Source of the DNA: Planctomycetes bacterium RBG_16_41_13
Lineage (GTDB): Bacteria > Planctomycetota > Brocadiia > Brocadiales > Brocadiaceae
Assembly (NCBI GenBank): GCA_001828295.1
Contig: MHYI01000054.1
Location: 5,351-11,745 of the forward strand
Reading direction: 5' to 3'
DNA length: 6,395 bases
The notes under the pieces were generated by a model. The model was not told where the DNA came from, did no database searches, and worked only from the letters and a program-made list of their open reading frames with translations. The position numbers and the translations under genes are program-made. Shown in pieces: positions 1-6,256 of this stretch; position 1 is the first letter of the stretch, and each line of letters begins with the position of its first letter.

Positions 1-1308
1 CTCGGCAGCCGTTTTAAACTCCCGGATAATATCGTTGGAACGTTTCGTAAAACGGTTAAAGGTCTCCTGCATATTATTAGAAATCGCCTGCTCGGAATCC
101 TTTCTAAATACATCGAATCCCCTGACAATCTCGTCTTTGATAACCTTTTGCATCTCATCCCGAAAAACTGTTGGACTAAGCCCGGTATTTTTTTCATAGA
201 AATCCGCAAGACATTGTTTTATTCTCGCAGTCTCTTTTTCTTCTAAAACCTTTAGCATATCCTCCACCTTCAAACACAACTTGTCAGATTCGCCCTTGAG
301 CAGATAAGCAATATCCTCTCTATCCTGTTTCAGGTTTGTGACCAGTTTATAAAAGGTGTTTAGCTTATCCTCTAATTCTTCACCGGAAGCCTCCAAGGTT
401 CTCTTCTCAATAGCTATCTGAGATAATTTCCGGGAGATAAACCGCTGTGTCTTGGATATTGTTGTATTCAGGACAATCTTCCCTTTTTCAGAAGAAAGAA
501 AACTCCCCAACGCGTCTGCAAGTTCCAAAAGACCACTCTGTAAAAGCAGAACATCATTATTAATTATTTTTGCCTTCAGCGCTTCTCTGGCAGAAATAGG
601 CCAGATTTTATGCACGGTAAACCCCATCTCCTCTAGCACATGTTTATTAAAGGCGGCTATTTCCTCAATCTCATTTGGAGTCAGATTATCAATCTTGTTT
701 AACACGAAGAATATCTTTTGTGTGGAGTCTTTGATGGTATCAAGGAGTTCCTTTTCCACCTGTGAGATGGGAACATCGGCGCTCATCAGGAACAATGCGG
801 CATCAAGGTGGTCTAAAAATTCATACGTCGTTTCCGTGTTATGCAGAAAGGTTGACCCCACTCCCGGGGTATCGACCAGCATCATCCCCGCTTCAAGAAA
901 AGGTGACGGATATTCCATGATCGCGCATCGCACTCCGCGTACATTTCCGGGATTTTCTTTTTCCGTAACATAACAAGGCAATTCCTCCACAGTAATTTCC
1001 CTTTCACTGCCATCTTCCATGAAAATCACACACCTGACTTCCTTGCCAAATTTCAGGATCGTCACAATAGAAGTTAGCGGCACTACCGATGATGGTAGGA
1101 CTTCTCTGCCAATTAAACTGTTGATAAGCGTCGTTTTACCCCTTTTAAACTGTCCTAAAATCACCAAATTAAAGCTGTTAGTTACCAACCGTTCCTTGAT
1201 CATAGCAAGCCAGCCGTCTCCAATCACTGCATCTTCTTTTGACAAGGTCTCTATATTTTCAATTACACTCAATATTTCTTTCTTATGTTCCACAAATTCA
1301 TCTAACAT
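1..1308 (-). CDS. Dynamin-like GTPase, C-terminus cut by window edge
   Basis: Bacterial dynamin-family GTPases bind GTP and usually act at membranes in remodelling, fusion or repair. The 436 visible codons begin MLDEFVEHKKEIL and hold a full GTPase domain. G1 is GQFKRGKT at residues 52-59. The G2 threonine is T79 in PLTS. G3 is DTPG at 146-149, G4 is NKID at 204-207, and a PISA segment at 237-240 fits G5. From about residue 270 the sequence is helical and charged, as expected for the stalk or middle region; no stop is reached before position 1, so any membrane-binding tip is unseen. The ATG is fixed by an in-frame TGA three codons upstream. A GGAGG (1321-1325) lies 12 bases before the ATG, which is rather distant. 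It is downstream of smc but separated from it by two terminators, so it is probably transcribed separately. The family call is firm; the cellular role is unknown. YdjA/Era-type small GTPases are excluded by the dynamin-like segment around G1 and G2 and by the long helical extension. Confidence 0.9.
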   Translation of the reverse strand, partial: MLDEFVEHKKEILSVIENIETLSKEDAVIGDGWLAMIKERLVTNSFNLVILGQFKRGKTTLINSLIGREVLPSSVVPLTSIVTILKFGKEVRCVIFMEDGSEREITVEELPCYVTEKENPGNVRGVRCAIMEYPSPFLEAGMMLVDTPGVGSTFLHNTETTYEFLDHLDAALFLMSADVPISQVEKELLDTIKDSTQKIFFVLNKIDNLTPNEIEEIAAFNKHVLEEMGFTVHKIWPISAREALKAKIINNDVLLLQSGLLELADALGSFLSSEKGKIVLNTTISKTQRFISRKLSQIAIEKRTLEASGEELEDKLNTFYKLVTNLKQDREDIAYLLKGESDKLCLKVEDMLKVLEEKETARIKQCLADFYEKNTGLSPTVFRDEMQKVIKDEIVRGFDVFRKDSEQAISNNMQETFNRFTKRSNDIIREFKTAAE

Positions 1309-1406
1309 GAAACTTCAAATCCTCCACAAAAACAAACGGATCTGTTCATCTACTTAATGGAATTAATTAGGCCTTCGGCGAATTTTAACCGAATAAACAA
1401 AACGGG

Positions 1407-1427
1407 GAGACGCATGCAATGCGTCTC
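1407..1427. repeat. GAGACGC palindrome, dispersed-repeat type
   Basis: The nine-base arms GAGACGCAT and ATGCGTCTC are perfect inverted repeats around a 3-base centre, and TAC follows the right arm. On the minus strand it reads GTAGAGACGCATTGCATGCG onwards. A degenerate relative lies at 5741-5765. Both copies are next to the same AAAAAnnTTGAAATTCCT block (1431-1448 here). The form is that of a small dispersed hairpin repeat in non-coding DNA; similar elements are known in several bacterial phyla. It lacks a T-tract on either side and so is not an intrinsic terminator. Confidence 0.7.
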
Positions 1428-1463
1428 TACAAAAACTTTGAAATTCCTAAACGTAAATTTAAC

Positions 1464-1503
1464 AAAAAACCCCTGCCAAAACCATTCGTTTGACAGGGGT
1501 TTT
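1464..1503 (-). terminator. Second (distal) intrinsic terminator downstream of smc
   Basis: On the minus strand the stem AAAACCCCTGTCAAA pairs with TTTGGCAGGGGTTTT over 15 positions, including one T-G wobble, around an 8-base loop. The 3' end runs into six consecutive T residues (complement of 1464-1469). GC-rich base, stable stem and U-tract make a strong intrinsic terminator for transcription coming from smc. It resembles the upstream hairpin at 1510-1547 closely. Confidence 0.88.
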
Positions 1504-1509
1504 CAAAAC

Positions 1510-1547
1510 AAAAAAACTCCTGCCAAAGGAAATCTTTGACAGGAGTT
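1510..1547 (-). terminator. First (proximal) intrinsic terminator downstream of smc
   Basis: On the minus strand AACTCCTGTCAAAG pairs with CTTTGGCAGGAGTT over 14 positions with one T-G wobble and an ATTTC loop, followed by seven T residues (complement of 1510-1516). It begins about 125 bases after the smc stop codon and ends six bases before the second hairpin starts. It should end the smc transcript, with the second hairpin as back-up. Confidence 0.9.
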
Positions 1548-1672
1548 ATTAGCCACAATAGCAGCGATTAAGCGAACTCCATCGCATATAAATTTATTTT
1601 TTATCTCAACAACTGCGAATAATGATACTCACTCTTTCATCTGTTGTCAAACACATTTTGCCATTTTGCGTA

Positions 1673-4600
1673 TTACGCAACCTTTTTCTCAATCTCCTCA
1701 AATTTCACGGCAATCTTTTTTGATACTCCTGGTTCCTGCATCGTGATGCCATAAAGCACATCCGCAATACTCATAGTAACTTTATTATGCGTAATCATGA
1801 GAAACTGTGTGTCCCTGGTAAACTCTTTAACAATAAGACTGAACCTGTTGATGTTGTTTTCATCCAGGGCGGCATCCACCTCGTCCAGGATGCAAAAGGG
1901 GCTTGGTTTTGTCTGAAATACCGAAAACAGCAGCGCCACGGTGATCATCACTTTCTCTCCCCCGGAAAGGAGTGTGATTGAACGAAGTTCTTTGTTGGGC
2001 GGCTGCGCAACTATTTCAATTCCCGCTTCGAGGATATCAACGTTCTCTTCCAAAATTATATCTGCCTTTCCTCCGCCAAACAGCTTCCGGAACATCATTT
2101 GAAAATTTTCCCGGATTTCATGGAAGGTTTTTTCAAAAGATTCACGGCTCGTATGATTAATTTTTTTTATCAGATTCAGCAGACTCGTATGCGACTTTTC
2201 GAGATCCTCCTTCTGGGTGAGGAGAAAACCCTCCCGGCTTTCAAGGTCTTCCTGTTCCGCAATGGCTTCCAGATTCACATTGCCCAGACGCTCCACCTTT
2301 CCCTGTAATTCTTCTATTTCCAGGGACACCGCTTCCCAAAATTCCTCATGAGAAACGTCGGACAGAGCTTGTTTCTCCTTCAAACTGTTGAGTTCCTGCT
2401 CAATTTCTTCATGGTTATTATGCAGTTCGGAAATTTCAAGTTTATATTCTTCTCTTATCCGTTCCTCAAGATTGGTTATACGGATATGATATTCATTTTC
2501 TTTAAATCGTAATTCCTGAAGATGCTGTTCTACAGTCCCATATTCTGCCTGGTTTCCTTCCAGAGATGTCCTTAATTCCGCGGCATGATAATCATTTCTT
2601 TCTATTTCTGCACTCAGATTTTCCGTTCTTTCGTCAAGCGCAATTTTTTCTGATTGAAGCGTCTCAATGTGTTGTTCCGCATTTTTAATTTCTATTTCCG
2701 CATCAAATATTTTCTGCTGACAATTTTTATGCTCATCGGCTATATCCTGAACCTGTGCTTCCATTTCCTGCAGGTCTGCGGAAAGTTTGTTTAACGTCTC
2801 TGCCAGACTGTCTTTTTTCTCTTCTTTCTGTGCAAGCATCACCTTTAAAGACATAATTTCTTCCTGCATTTCCTTCCTTATAACTTCCTTTTCCTTAACA
2901 AGCATCGATGTCTCTTCAATTTGTTGTTTTAATGCTTCATGGCGTTGATCGAGGGCTTCCAATCTTTCCCGCAATAAAATTTCGCGTTCGTGGGTGTTTT
3001 CTATTTCTCCGTTTATTTCTTCTGATTCCTCTTCGTTCATCTTTTCTTCTGCCAGAAGTTCTTCCTGCTTTTGTTTGTTTTGAGAAAGTTCATTTTCCTT
3101 TGACATTTTCAGTAAATTCAACTGTTCTATCTTTACCGCCAATTGGGCCGTTTTCTCTTCAAGCCCGGTCAGTTCGCCTACATACGTATGCTTTTCCCCC
3201 TCAAGCCTCTCAAGTTCATCTTGTATCCGAAGCAATTCTTCTCCAATTTTCTCCAATTCACTTCTGCGGGAAATAATGCCCACCTGCCCCTGCTTTCTAC
3301 CGCCACTGATTGTCCCGTCCAATTCAAACAACTCTCCATTCAATGTTACACAACGAACATAGACGCCCTGGCTATTCAGCCCCATTGCGGCTTCAAGATT
3401 TTCAACAACAAGGGCATTGCCCAAAAATCCCTCTATTACTCCCCGAATATCTTCCCTGCAATTAACAAGGCGGCTTGCGACGCTAATGACATTTGGTTTT
3501 TGTAAAATTTCCTCATTTATAGAAGATTGCCCATGCATACGGTCTAATGGAAAAAAAATGGCATTTCCCCTTTGATGTTCCAGTAGAAAGGCAAGCGCCT
3601 CTATCGCATTTTGCGTGGTATTCACAACAATGCCTTGCACTTTATCTCCCAATGCAGCTTCAATGGCAAGAGCGTACTGCAAATCCACCTTCAGCATATC
3701 CACAATCATGCCTTGTATACCTTTCAAAACAGCATCTGTTTTCTGCGATTCTTCAACGATACATTTTGCCCCTGACTCAATACCCTCAGCACGCACCTCA
3801 TAATCCATCAGTACTTCGTGCCGCGATTTTTTACTGCTTTGCAATTGCTTTTTCAGGTTAATTTGGTCTTCTAAGGAACGGATTGTGTTGATAATTTCTT
3901 GTATACGACCTTTTGAAGCGGACAAACTGCTTTCTAAAATATCATACTCTATAGTAATAGTATTTTTTTCATCTGCAACGGTCTCATATCTCGATTTCAA
4001 CATATTCAGAGATGAAGCAATTTCGTCCTGTCTTTTTTGAAGCCTCATCCCTCTGCTCATCAATGCTTCTTTTTCCATAGTTAAACTGCCGATTTCATTC
4101 TGTACGCCAGACTCTTTTTGCAGTGTAGCAATAACCTCCGCCTTTTTTTCTTCCATGCCCTGATACAACATATCGCATTCGAGGTTTATTTGTTTACTTG
4201 AAATTTCTTTATTCTGCTGATCGTTTTGTACCGTTGCTATATCCCGCGCCAATACGTGCAGCATTTCCTCAGATTTTAAAATAGTGTTTTTTGTTTCGCC
4301 TATCTTATTTTCCAATGTCTTTTGCTGTTCCAGGAGTCTTTCGCGCCGGGTTTTTAATTCTTTAATACGTTCGGTATTATGTTTTATTTTATCCTCGTCT
4401 TTTGATATTTGCGACTCAAGGCTCATTTTTTTCGTCTGCAATGCCGCTGATTGCAGTTCCAATTGTTCCAAGGCATCTTCAATTTCATTTATTTGTAATT
4501 TAAGATTATCTATAATAGCGGTTACTTTTTGCCTTTGTTCTTCTATTTGTTTTATTTGTTCAGAAACAGATGCCTTATTATCACCAAGCTCTCTATAATT

Positions 4601-5296
4601 TTTAAGCGAAAGCCCTACCTTTAGTTTTTTTAATTGTTCTTTATACTCCTGGAATCTTCTCGCCTTCGATGCCTGAACTTTTATGGAACGAAGCTGCTTT
4701 TGCAGCTCCTCAACAATGTCGCCTATTCGCAACAAATTTTGTTCCACATGTTCTAATTTAGACAAAGCAGCTTTTTTCTGTAATTTGAACCTGCTAATAC
4801 CTGCGGCCTCTTCAAACAAGGCACGCCTTTCGTGAGCATTCGCTCTGAGCAACGCATCGACATTCCCTTGTTCAATCACAGAATACGCATTTGAACCAAA
4901 GCCTGTATCCACAAAAAGTTCGCGTATGTCTTTTAATCTGCTGGTTTGTTTATTAATAAGATATTCAGATTCTCCGGAAGCATACAGGCGGCGCGTAATA
5001 CACACTTCAGTATATTCCAGAGGCAATAGTCCCTTATTGTTCAAAATGGTCAACGATACTTCCGCATAACCAAGAGAGGGCCTTTTTTCGGTGCCATTAA
5101 AAATAACATCCGACATTTCATTGCCTCTCAACGATTTAACGCTTTGTTCGCCAAGCACCCATTTAACAGCATCCACTATATTGCTCTTGCCGCATCCATT
5201 GGGACCGACAATGACGTTTATGCCGTCTTCAAAAACAACTTCGGTTTTTTCGGCAAACGATTTAAATCCGAACAGTTCCAGCTTCTTTAATTTCAT
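1673..5296 (-). CDS. smc: Chromosome segregation/condensation protein SMC
   Basis: SMC is the ATPase of the bacterial SMC-ScpAB complex, which loops and organises the nucleoid and helps separate replicated origins. The 1207 residues are full length for the family. The N-terminal head has Walker A GPNGCGKS at 31-38, the Q-loop glutamine at 143 (SVIEQGNVD) and the conserved ERRALFEEAAGI at 156-167. A long coiled coil follows to about 500, then the hinge at about 520-670 (ending near ISGGRKQG), then the returning coiled coil to about 1020. The C-terminal head has LFGGG, the signature LSGGE at 1110-1114, Walker B CILDE with catalytic E1139, the D-loop ALDE and H1170. The residues after LSGGEK read VMIT rather than the common ALTA. 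The start is forced by an in-frame TAG four codons upstream and by the canonical MKLKKLELFGFKSF N-terminus. No Shine-Dalgarno is evident; an A-rich tract precedes the start. scpA and scpB are not in the window. Two terminators follow. Rad50/SbcC and MukB are excluded by the hinge and head motifs. Confidence 0.98.
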   Translation of the reverse strand: MKLKKLELFGFKSFAEKTEVVFEDGINVIVGPNGCGKSNIVDAVKWVLGEQSVKSLRGNEMSDVIFNGTEKRPSLGYAEVSLTILNNKGLLPLEYTEVCITRRLYASGESEYLINKQTSRLKDIRELFVDTGFGSNAYSVIEQGNVDALLRANAHERRALFEEAAGISRFKLQKKAALSKLEHVEQNLLRIGDIVEELQKQLRSIKVQASKARRFQEYKEQLKKLKVGLSLKNYRELGDNKASVSEQIKQIEEQRQKVTAIIDNLKLQINEIEDALEQLELQSAALQTKKMSLESQISKDEDKIKHNTERIKELKTRRERLLEQQKTLENKIGETKNTILKSEEMLHVLARDIATVQNDQQNKEISSKQINLECDMLYQGMEEKKAEVIATLQKESGVQNEIGSLTMEKEALMSRGMRLQKRQDEIASSLNMLKSRYETVADEKNTITIEYDILESSLSASKGRIQEIINTIRSLEDQINLKKQLQSSKKSRHEVLMDYEVRAEGIESGAKCIVEESQKTDAVLKGIQGMIVDMLKVDLQYALAIEAALGDKVQGIVVNTTQNAIEALAFLLEHQRGNAIFFPLDRMHGQSSINEEILQKPNVISVASRLVNCREDIRGVIEGFLGNALVVENLEAAMGLNSQGVYVRCVTLNGELFELDGTISGGRKQGQVGIISRRSELEKIGEELLRIQDELERLEGEKHTYVGELTGLEEKTAQLAVKIEQLNLLKMSKENELSQNKQKQEELLAEEKMNEEESEEINGEIENTHEREILLRERLEALDQRHEALKQQIEETSMLVKEKEVIRKEMQEEIMSLKVMLAQKEEKKDSLAETLNKLSADLQEMEAQVQDIADEHKNCQQKIFDAEIEIKNAEQHIETLQSEKIALDERTENLSAEIERNDYHAAELRTSLEGNQAEYGTVEQHLQELRFKENEYHIRITNLEERIREEYKLEISELHNNHEEIEQELNSLKEKQALSDVSHEEFWEAVSLEIEELQGKVERLGNVNLEAIAEQEDLESREGFLLTQKEDLEKSHTSLLNLIKKINHTSRESFEKTFHEIRENFQMMFRKLFGGGKADIILEENVDILEAGIEIVAQPPNKELRSITLLSGGEKVMITVALLFSVFQTKPSPFCILDEVDAALDENNINRFSLIVKEFTRDTQFLMITHNKVTMSIADVLYGITMQEPGVSKKIAVKFEEIEKKVA

Positions 5297-5368
5297 AACA
5301 CTGCGCTATTTTTTTTAATTAGGTTGGGTTTTAAAAAACGAAACCCCGACGGTTATTATTTTACCCAC

Positions 5369-5537
5369 CCCTCAATCCTCTCCCGGGAGGAGACATCCAA
5401 AATTCTCCTCATTGACAGGACAAGCGTATTACATTTCATGTCATAATACCCGGCAAGGATACATGGCCTACCATAGGGGCAGATGTGGGTTTGTTAATTG
5501 CTTAACTAAAAAGATTGAAATTTTTTAACATCAAATT
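5369..5537. repeat. Degenerate direct duplication, copy 1
   Basis: Two blocks recur in the same order in copy 2. Block one (5369-5410) begins CCCTCAATCCTCTCCCGGGA and matches 5616-5657 at 36 of 42 positions. Its core CTCCCGGGAG is palindromic. Block two (5493-5537) begins GTTAATTGCTTAACTAAAAA and matches 5681-5724, with AAAAAG, TTGAAATT and CATCAAATT shared. About 82 bases separate the blocks here but only about 23 in copy 2, so an insertion or deletion has occurred. No coding frame is conserved between the copies, so this looks like an ageing non-coding repeat. Confidence 0.75.
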
Positions 5538-5615
5538 GTGCTATCTTTGGCAACGATTTTTTAAGGTTCCGCTCCAAAAAGAGGGGACTGGTGTATGTAA
5601 AGACATTTTTACCTG

Positions 5616-5740
5616 CCCTCAATCCTCTTCCATGAGGGGACATCTAAAATTCCCCTCTCGAGATGGATAGGGATGTGTTTATTAATTGATTTGCTAAAAA
5701 GCTTGAAATTCCTTGCATCAAATTAATCCTTTGGCTGGCA
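5616..5740. repeat. Degenerate direct duplication, copy 2
   Basis: This is the second copy of the unit at 5369-5537, in the same orientation and offset by 247 bases in block one and 188 bases in block two. Block one here reads CCCTCAATCCTCTTCCATGA onwards, and its central palindrome is weakened to TCCATGAGG. Block two contains AAAAAGCTTGAAATTCCT, which also resembles 1431-1448 beside the other GAGACGC palindrome. The copy abuts the imperfect hairpin starting at 5741. Confidence 0.75.
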
Positions 5741-5765
5741 GAGACGCGAGGCATTTGCATCTCTA
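5741..5765. repeat. Imperfect GAGACGC hairpin repeat
   Basis: The arms GAGACGC and GCATCTC pair around a 9-base loop with one C/A mismatch, which becomes a T-G wobble on the minus strand. The minus strand begins GTAGAGATGC, against GTAGAGACGC in the perfect copy at 1407-1430. Both lie next to a TTGAAATTCCT block, though on opposite sides. I read it as a diverged member of the same dispersed family. Confidence 0.55.
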
Positions 5766-5836
5766 CAGACTTGATGCTATTTTGGAATTTGGAAAACCTT
5801 CATTCCGTAACCCGCAATTTACTGTTAAAAAGGGGC

Positions 5837-5875
5837 AGGAGGTATAACACTATGATACTTCTGCTTGCTAAATAA
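5837..5875 (+). other. Possible leader mini-ORF with perfect Shine-Dalgarno
   Basis: On the plus strand AGGAGG (5837-5842) stands nine bases before ATG (5852). The frame reads MILLLAK and stops at TAA (5873-5875), with three consecutive leucine codons. The terminator-like stem at 5883-5915 follows seven bases later. Ribosome site, short leucine-rich peptide and hairpin together look like a leader-peptide arrangement. However, no plus-strand gene follows and the hairpin lacks a T-tract in this direction. It could also be the remnant start of a lost gene, or chance. Confidence 0.25.
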
Positions 5876-5882
5876 TGACAAA

Positions 5883-5915
5883 GAAGGGCGTTCCGATGGA
5901 ATCGAAACGCCCTTC
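5883..5915 (-). terminator. Intrinsic terminator of the small basic-protein gene
   Basis: On the minus strand GAAGGGCGTTTCGAT pairs with ATCGGAACGCCCTTC, a 15-position stem with one T-G wobble and a TCC loop. It is followed by a short interrupted T-rich stretch (TTTGTCATTATTT). It lies 134 bases downstream of the small gene's stop codon. The stem is very stable; the U-tract is weak but adequate. On the plus strand it is followed by C residues, so it should act only on minus-strand transcripts. Confidence 0.8.
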
Positions 5916-5918
5916 CCC

Positions 5919-5940
5919 CATTATACATAGGTTGGTCCCA
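5919..5940 (+). repeat. Inverted repeat flanking the small gene, left arm
   Basis: This arm reads CATTATAC, then ATAG, then GTTGGTCCCA. The reverse complement of 6257-6275 reads CATTATAC, then C, then GTTGGTCCCA. Eighteen bases match in two blocks (8 and 10) separated by a short unequal spacer. It lies three bases beyond the terminator stem and within the 3' untranslated part of the small gene's transcript. Confidence 0.8.
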
Positions 5941-6048
5941 CACCAATAAAAATACGAATACAAAACTGTCTCGTTCCTAATAACCGGTATACATAAATAC
6001 TTTTGAATGCGTGTATCTGTTAAAATATAAATACTATTAAACGGTCTA

Positions 6049-6228
6049 TTACTTTTTCGCCTTCTTTGCAGCAGGCTTGGCTTTTGCTTTTGTCGTCGTC
6101 TTTGCTTTTTCTGTTGTTGTCTTTGCTTTTGTTTCGGTTTTTGCTTTTGTCGTTTTGGCGTCAACACTCTTTGTAGCTGTTTTCTTTGCTCCTGTTTTTG
6201 CAGGAGTACCACACTTCTTTACCGGCAT
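6049..6228 (-). CDS. Small Lys/Thr/Ala-rich histone H1-like basic protein
   Basis: This 59-residue protein starts MPVKKCGTPAKTGAKK and ends KPAAKKAKK. By my count it holds 20 Lys, 14 Thr and 12 Ala, only three acidic residues, one Cys (position 6) and no aromatic residue. A KAKTTT motif occurs twice (34-39 and 41-46) inside a run of KAK-type steps (28-51). Composition and repeats match the disordered lysine-rich tails of bacterial histone H1-like proteins, which bind DNA or RNA non-specifically. A nucleoid-associated role is an inference from composition only. The start is well supported by a strong Shine-Dalgarno (6235-6243). The gene lies 50 bases after the upstream partial gene and is followed by its own terminator. 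An inverted repeat brackets it. Another minus-strand frame over the same bases gives a Gln/Arg-rich product, but that frame lacks the ribosome site. Alternatives are a ribosome-associated basic peptide or a low-complexity protein of another kind. Confidence 0.82.
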   Translation of the reverse strand: MPVKKCGTPAKTGAKKTATKSVDAKTTKAKTETKAKTTTEKAKTTTKAKAKPAAKKAKK

Positions 6229-6234
6229 TAAATA

Positions 6235-6243
6235 TCACCCCCT
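6235..6243 (-). promoter_or_regulatory. Strong ribosome binding site of the small basic-protein gene
   Basis: The minus strand reads AGGGGGTGA, a near match to the full anti-Shine-Dalgarno complement AGGAGGTGA, with nine bases between the last G of the GGGGG and the ATG at 6228. It decides the reading frame in favour of the Lys/Thr/Ala-rich protein and suggests efficient translation, in contrast to smc, which has no evident site. Confidence 0.85.
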
Positions 6244-6256
6244 CTCATAGATTATT

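Larger units (their letters stand above)
1309..1672. other. Intergenic region between smc and the dynamin-like gene
   Basis: This 364-base gap has no credible gene on either strand. Read on the minus strand from smc, it holds about 125 bases of unremarkable 3' sequence, then two tandem intrinsic terminators (1464-1547), then a perfect short palindrome (1407-1427), then an AT-rich leader of the dynamin-like gene. A TAAAAT in that leader (about 1384-1389) could be a -10 box, but I found no well-spaced -35 hexamer, so no promoter is called. The plus-strand reading frame from 1357 runs straight through the terminator hairpins and the palindrome and is not a gene. Confidence 0.7.
5297..6048. other. 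Long repeat-bearing intergenic region upstream of smc
   Basis: I see no convincing gene in these 752 bases. Nearest smc (5297-5346) the leader holds an A-rich tract and a weak inverted repeat, GGGTTT at 5326-5331 against AAACCC at 5341-5346. Then come two degenerate copies of a repeated unit (5369-5537 and 5616-5740), an imperfect GAGACGC hairpin (5741-5765), a plus-strand mini-ORF with a strong Shine-Dalgarno (5837-5875), a terminator (5883-5915), one arm of an inverted repeat (5919-5940) and about 110 AT-rich bases after the small-gene stop. The smc promoter should lie here, but I could not identify a well-spaced -35/-10 pair. A minus-strand reading frame spanning 5868-6212 is only an out-of-frame overlap with the small basic-protein gene. 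Confidence 0.65.

Noticed and set aside
452..973. Plus-strand open frame of 173 codons
   Set aside because: It lies antisense to the GTPase domain of the dynamin-like gene, whose minus-strand frame shows all G motifs. The plus-strand product is Ser/Phe-rich with no recognisable motif.
1357..1539. Plus-strand frame of 60 codons in the intergenic region
   Set aside because: It reads straight through a palindrome and two terminator hairpins; there is no ribosome site and no protein-like pattern.
1464..1547. Short CRISPR-like array
   Set aside because: There are only two units, each internally self-complementary and ending in a T-tract, with just six bases between them. This is a terminator pair, not repeats with spacers.
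3547..3861. Plus-strand frames opposite the SMC hinge
   Set aside because: They are antisense shadows of a clearly conserved SMC hinge; composition and starts are unconvincing.
5355..5362. TAAAAT as the smc -10 promoter element
   Set aside because: No -35 hexamer occurs at 16-18 bases upstream; AT-rich hexamers like this are common by chance here.
5868..6212. Minus-strand Gln/Lys/Arg-rich frame of 114 codons
   Set aside because: It is the out-of-frame reading of the Lys/Thr/Ala-rich gene. Its start has no Shine-Dalgarno, while the other frame has a near-ideal one, and its tail runs through the terminator.
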